Shown: one piece after another, positions 32,098 to 32,769 of the stretch
How the letters are laid out: the number at the start of each line of letters is the position of its first letter
Position numbering within the stretch: the stretch's first letter is position 1
NCBI GenBank assembly: GCA_020630295.1
Contig: JAHDBR010000025.1
Location: 1 to 32,769, forward strand
Direction: 5' to 3'
DNA from: Sphingomonadaceae bacterium
GTDB taxonomy: Bacteria; Pseudomonadota; Alphaproteobacteria; Sphingomonadales; Sphingomonadaceae
Length of the DNA: 32,769 nt
Notes under the pieces: model-generated
Database searches by the model: none
What the model saw: the letters and a program-made list of their open reading frames with translations, nothing else
What the model was told of the DNA's origin: nothing
Translations under genes and position numbers: made by a program

Positions 32098-32769
32098 TCA
32101 CGCCCGTGGTGGCTGCCGGCGGTAACTTAGCGCCTCCGCAATATGGATACGCTGCACATTTTGCGCCCCGGAAAGATCCGCGATTGTCCGCGCCACGCGC
32201 AGCATCCGGGTATAGGCGCGGGCGGAGAGGCGCATGGTTTGCGCGGCCTGTAGTAACAGTTTCTGGCCCTCTTCATCGGGGCTTGCGAATTGTTCCAGCG
32301 CGTCACCTTCCAATTCCGCGTTGGTCCGCGCACCGCTCTGTTCCTTACGGGCGGTCTGGACAGCGCGGGCACGGGCCACGCGGGCGGCAACTTCCGCGCT
32401 CCCTTCTGCAGGCGGAGGTAAAGCCAGATCGGCGGCGCTAACCGGATCGACTTCCACGTGCAGATCGATCCGGTCAAGCATGGGGCCGGACACTTTGCTC
32501 TGGTAATCGGCGGCGCATTTCGGTGCGCGTGAACAGGCAAGCGCCGGATCGCCAAGATGGCCGCATCGGCACGGGTTCATCGCGGCGATCAGCTGGACCC
32601 GTGCGGGAAATGTCACATGGGCATTGGCGCGTGCGACATCGACTTTACCCGTTTCCAGCGGTTGCCGCAGCGAATCGAGTACGGCGCGCTGAAACTCCGG
32701 CAGTTCATCGAGGAACAGCACACCCAGATGCGCCAGGCTGACTTCACCCGGCTTTACTTTCAGACCGCC
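32098..32769 (-). CDS. YifB/ComM-type Mg chelatase-like AAA ATPase (C-terminal part)
   Basis: This is the C-terminal 223 residues of a YifB/ComM family ATPase; the frame is open to the right window edge, so the start and the N-terminal Lon-protease-like domain lie outside. ComM-type proteins are DNA branch-migration helicases acting in recombination of incoming DNA. Visible are KPGEVSLAHLGVLFLDELPEF (Walker B region), NPCRCGHLGDPALACSRAP with the family's cysteine cluster, ISGPMLDRIDLHVEV-like text (here VSGPMLDRIDLHVEV) and the C-terminal RMLRVARTIADLSGAQNVQRIHIAEALSYR, the usual lid helices. It lies 99 bases from the ferritin-like gene on the same strand, with no clear link. Confidence 0.93.
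   Translation of the reverse strand, partial: GGLKVKPGEVSLAHLGVLFLDELPEFQRAVLDSLRQPLETGKVDVARANAHVTFPARVQLIAAMNPCRCGHLGDPALACSRAPKCAADYQSKVSGPMLDRIDLHVEVDPVSAADLALPPPAEGSAEVAARVARARAVQTARKEQSGARTNAELEGDALEQFASPDEEGQKLLLQAAQTMRLSARAYTRMLRVARTIADLSGAQNVQRIHIAEALSYRRQPPRA

Overview
The window is a densely packed stretch of chromosome. It most likely comes from an alphaproteobacterium of the order Sphingomonadales, with an Erythrobacteraceae-like relative as my best guess. Pointers are a UPF0262 gene beside dnaB, a 41-residue zinc-free type bL36, a CC_3452-type small secreted protein, a DUF3667 gene beside an orphan ParA and rpoZ, and alphaproteobacterial-style promoters (CTTGACT-N17-TARTTG-like). 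This assignment rests on recognition, not on a search. I saw no tRNA or rRNA gene, CRISPR array, transposase, integrase or intein. No gap longer than 300 bases lacks a gene; the longest are about 150-180 bases and hold divergent promoters.

Layout. 1-1021: two unknown genes in lower-GC DNA, the first cut by the window edge. 1060-5389 (minus): putA (proline to glutamate), a small exported protein with an NCxHF motif, and dcd (dCTP deaminase). 5506-9763 (plus): a MaoC-like hydratase, then a tightly coupled trio (DUF3604 metal-site protein, membrane-anchored parvulin-like protein, HupE/UreJ membrane protein) joined by ATGA overlaps. 9733-14105 (minus): a four-gene tripartite ABC efflux operon (FtsX-type permease, ATPase, HlyD-type adaptor, NodT/TolC-type outer-membrane lipoprotein). 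A divergent TetR gene at 14197 faces it across two operator-like palindromes. 14944-16893: ftsH with a strong terminator.

16959-19269 (minus): rpoZ, an orphan ParA and a DUF3667 membrane protein. 19451-20641: a phospholipase D/cardiolipin synthase-like protein, converging on dnaB (22180-20651). 22328-23963 (plus): UPF0262, a GH25-fold protein that has lost its catalytic acids, and cytidine deaminase. 23973-27534 (minus): DUF4197, an unknown exported protein, an M14 carboxypeptidase of the cytosolic CCP type and a DUF4136 lipoprotein. 27643-29630 (plus): galE, rpmJ (bL36, easily missed at 41 codons) and a HAD phosphatase, with hairpins placed at unusual spots between them. 29731-32769: a CC_3452-type protein (minus), an HxlR regulator (plus), then GtrA-like, ferritin-like and partial YifB/ComM genes (minus).

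How the genes work together. The efflux operon and its TetR form a self-contained, probably inducible export unit. The DUF3604-parvulin-HupE trio looks like a co-translated envelope module of unknown purpose and is the best candidate for an undescribed system. Two neighbouring functions touch pyrimidine salvage (dcd, cdd), but they are far apart and not an operon. The rest are housekeeping genes (ftsH, rpoZ, dnaB, galE, rpmJ) among envelope proteins of unknown role.
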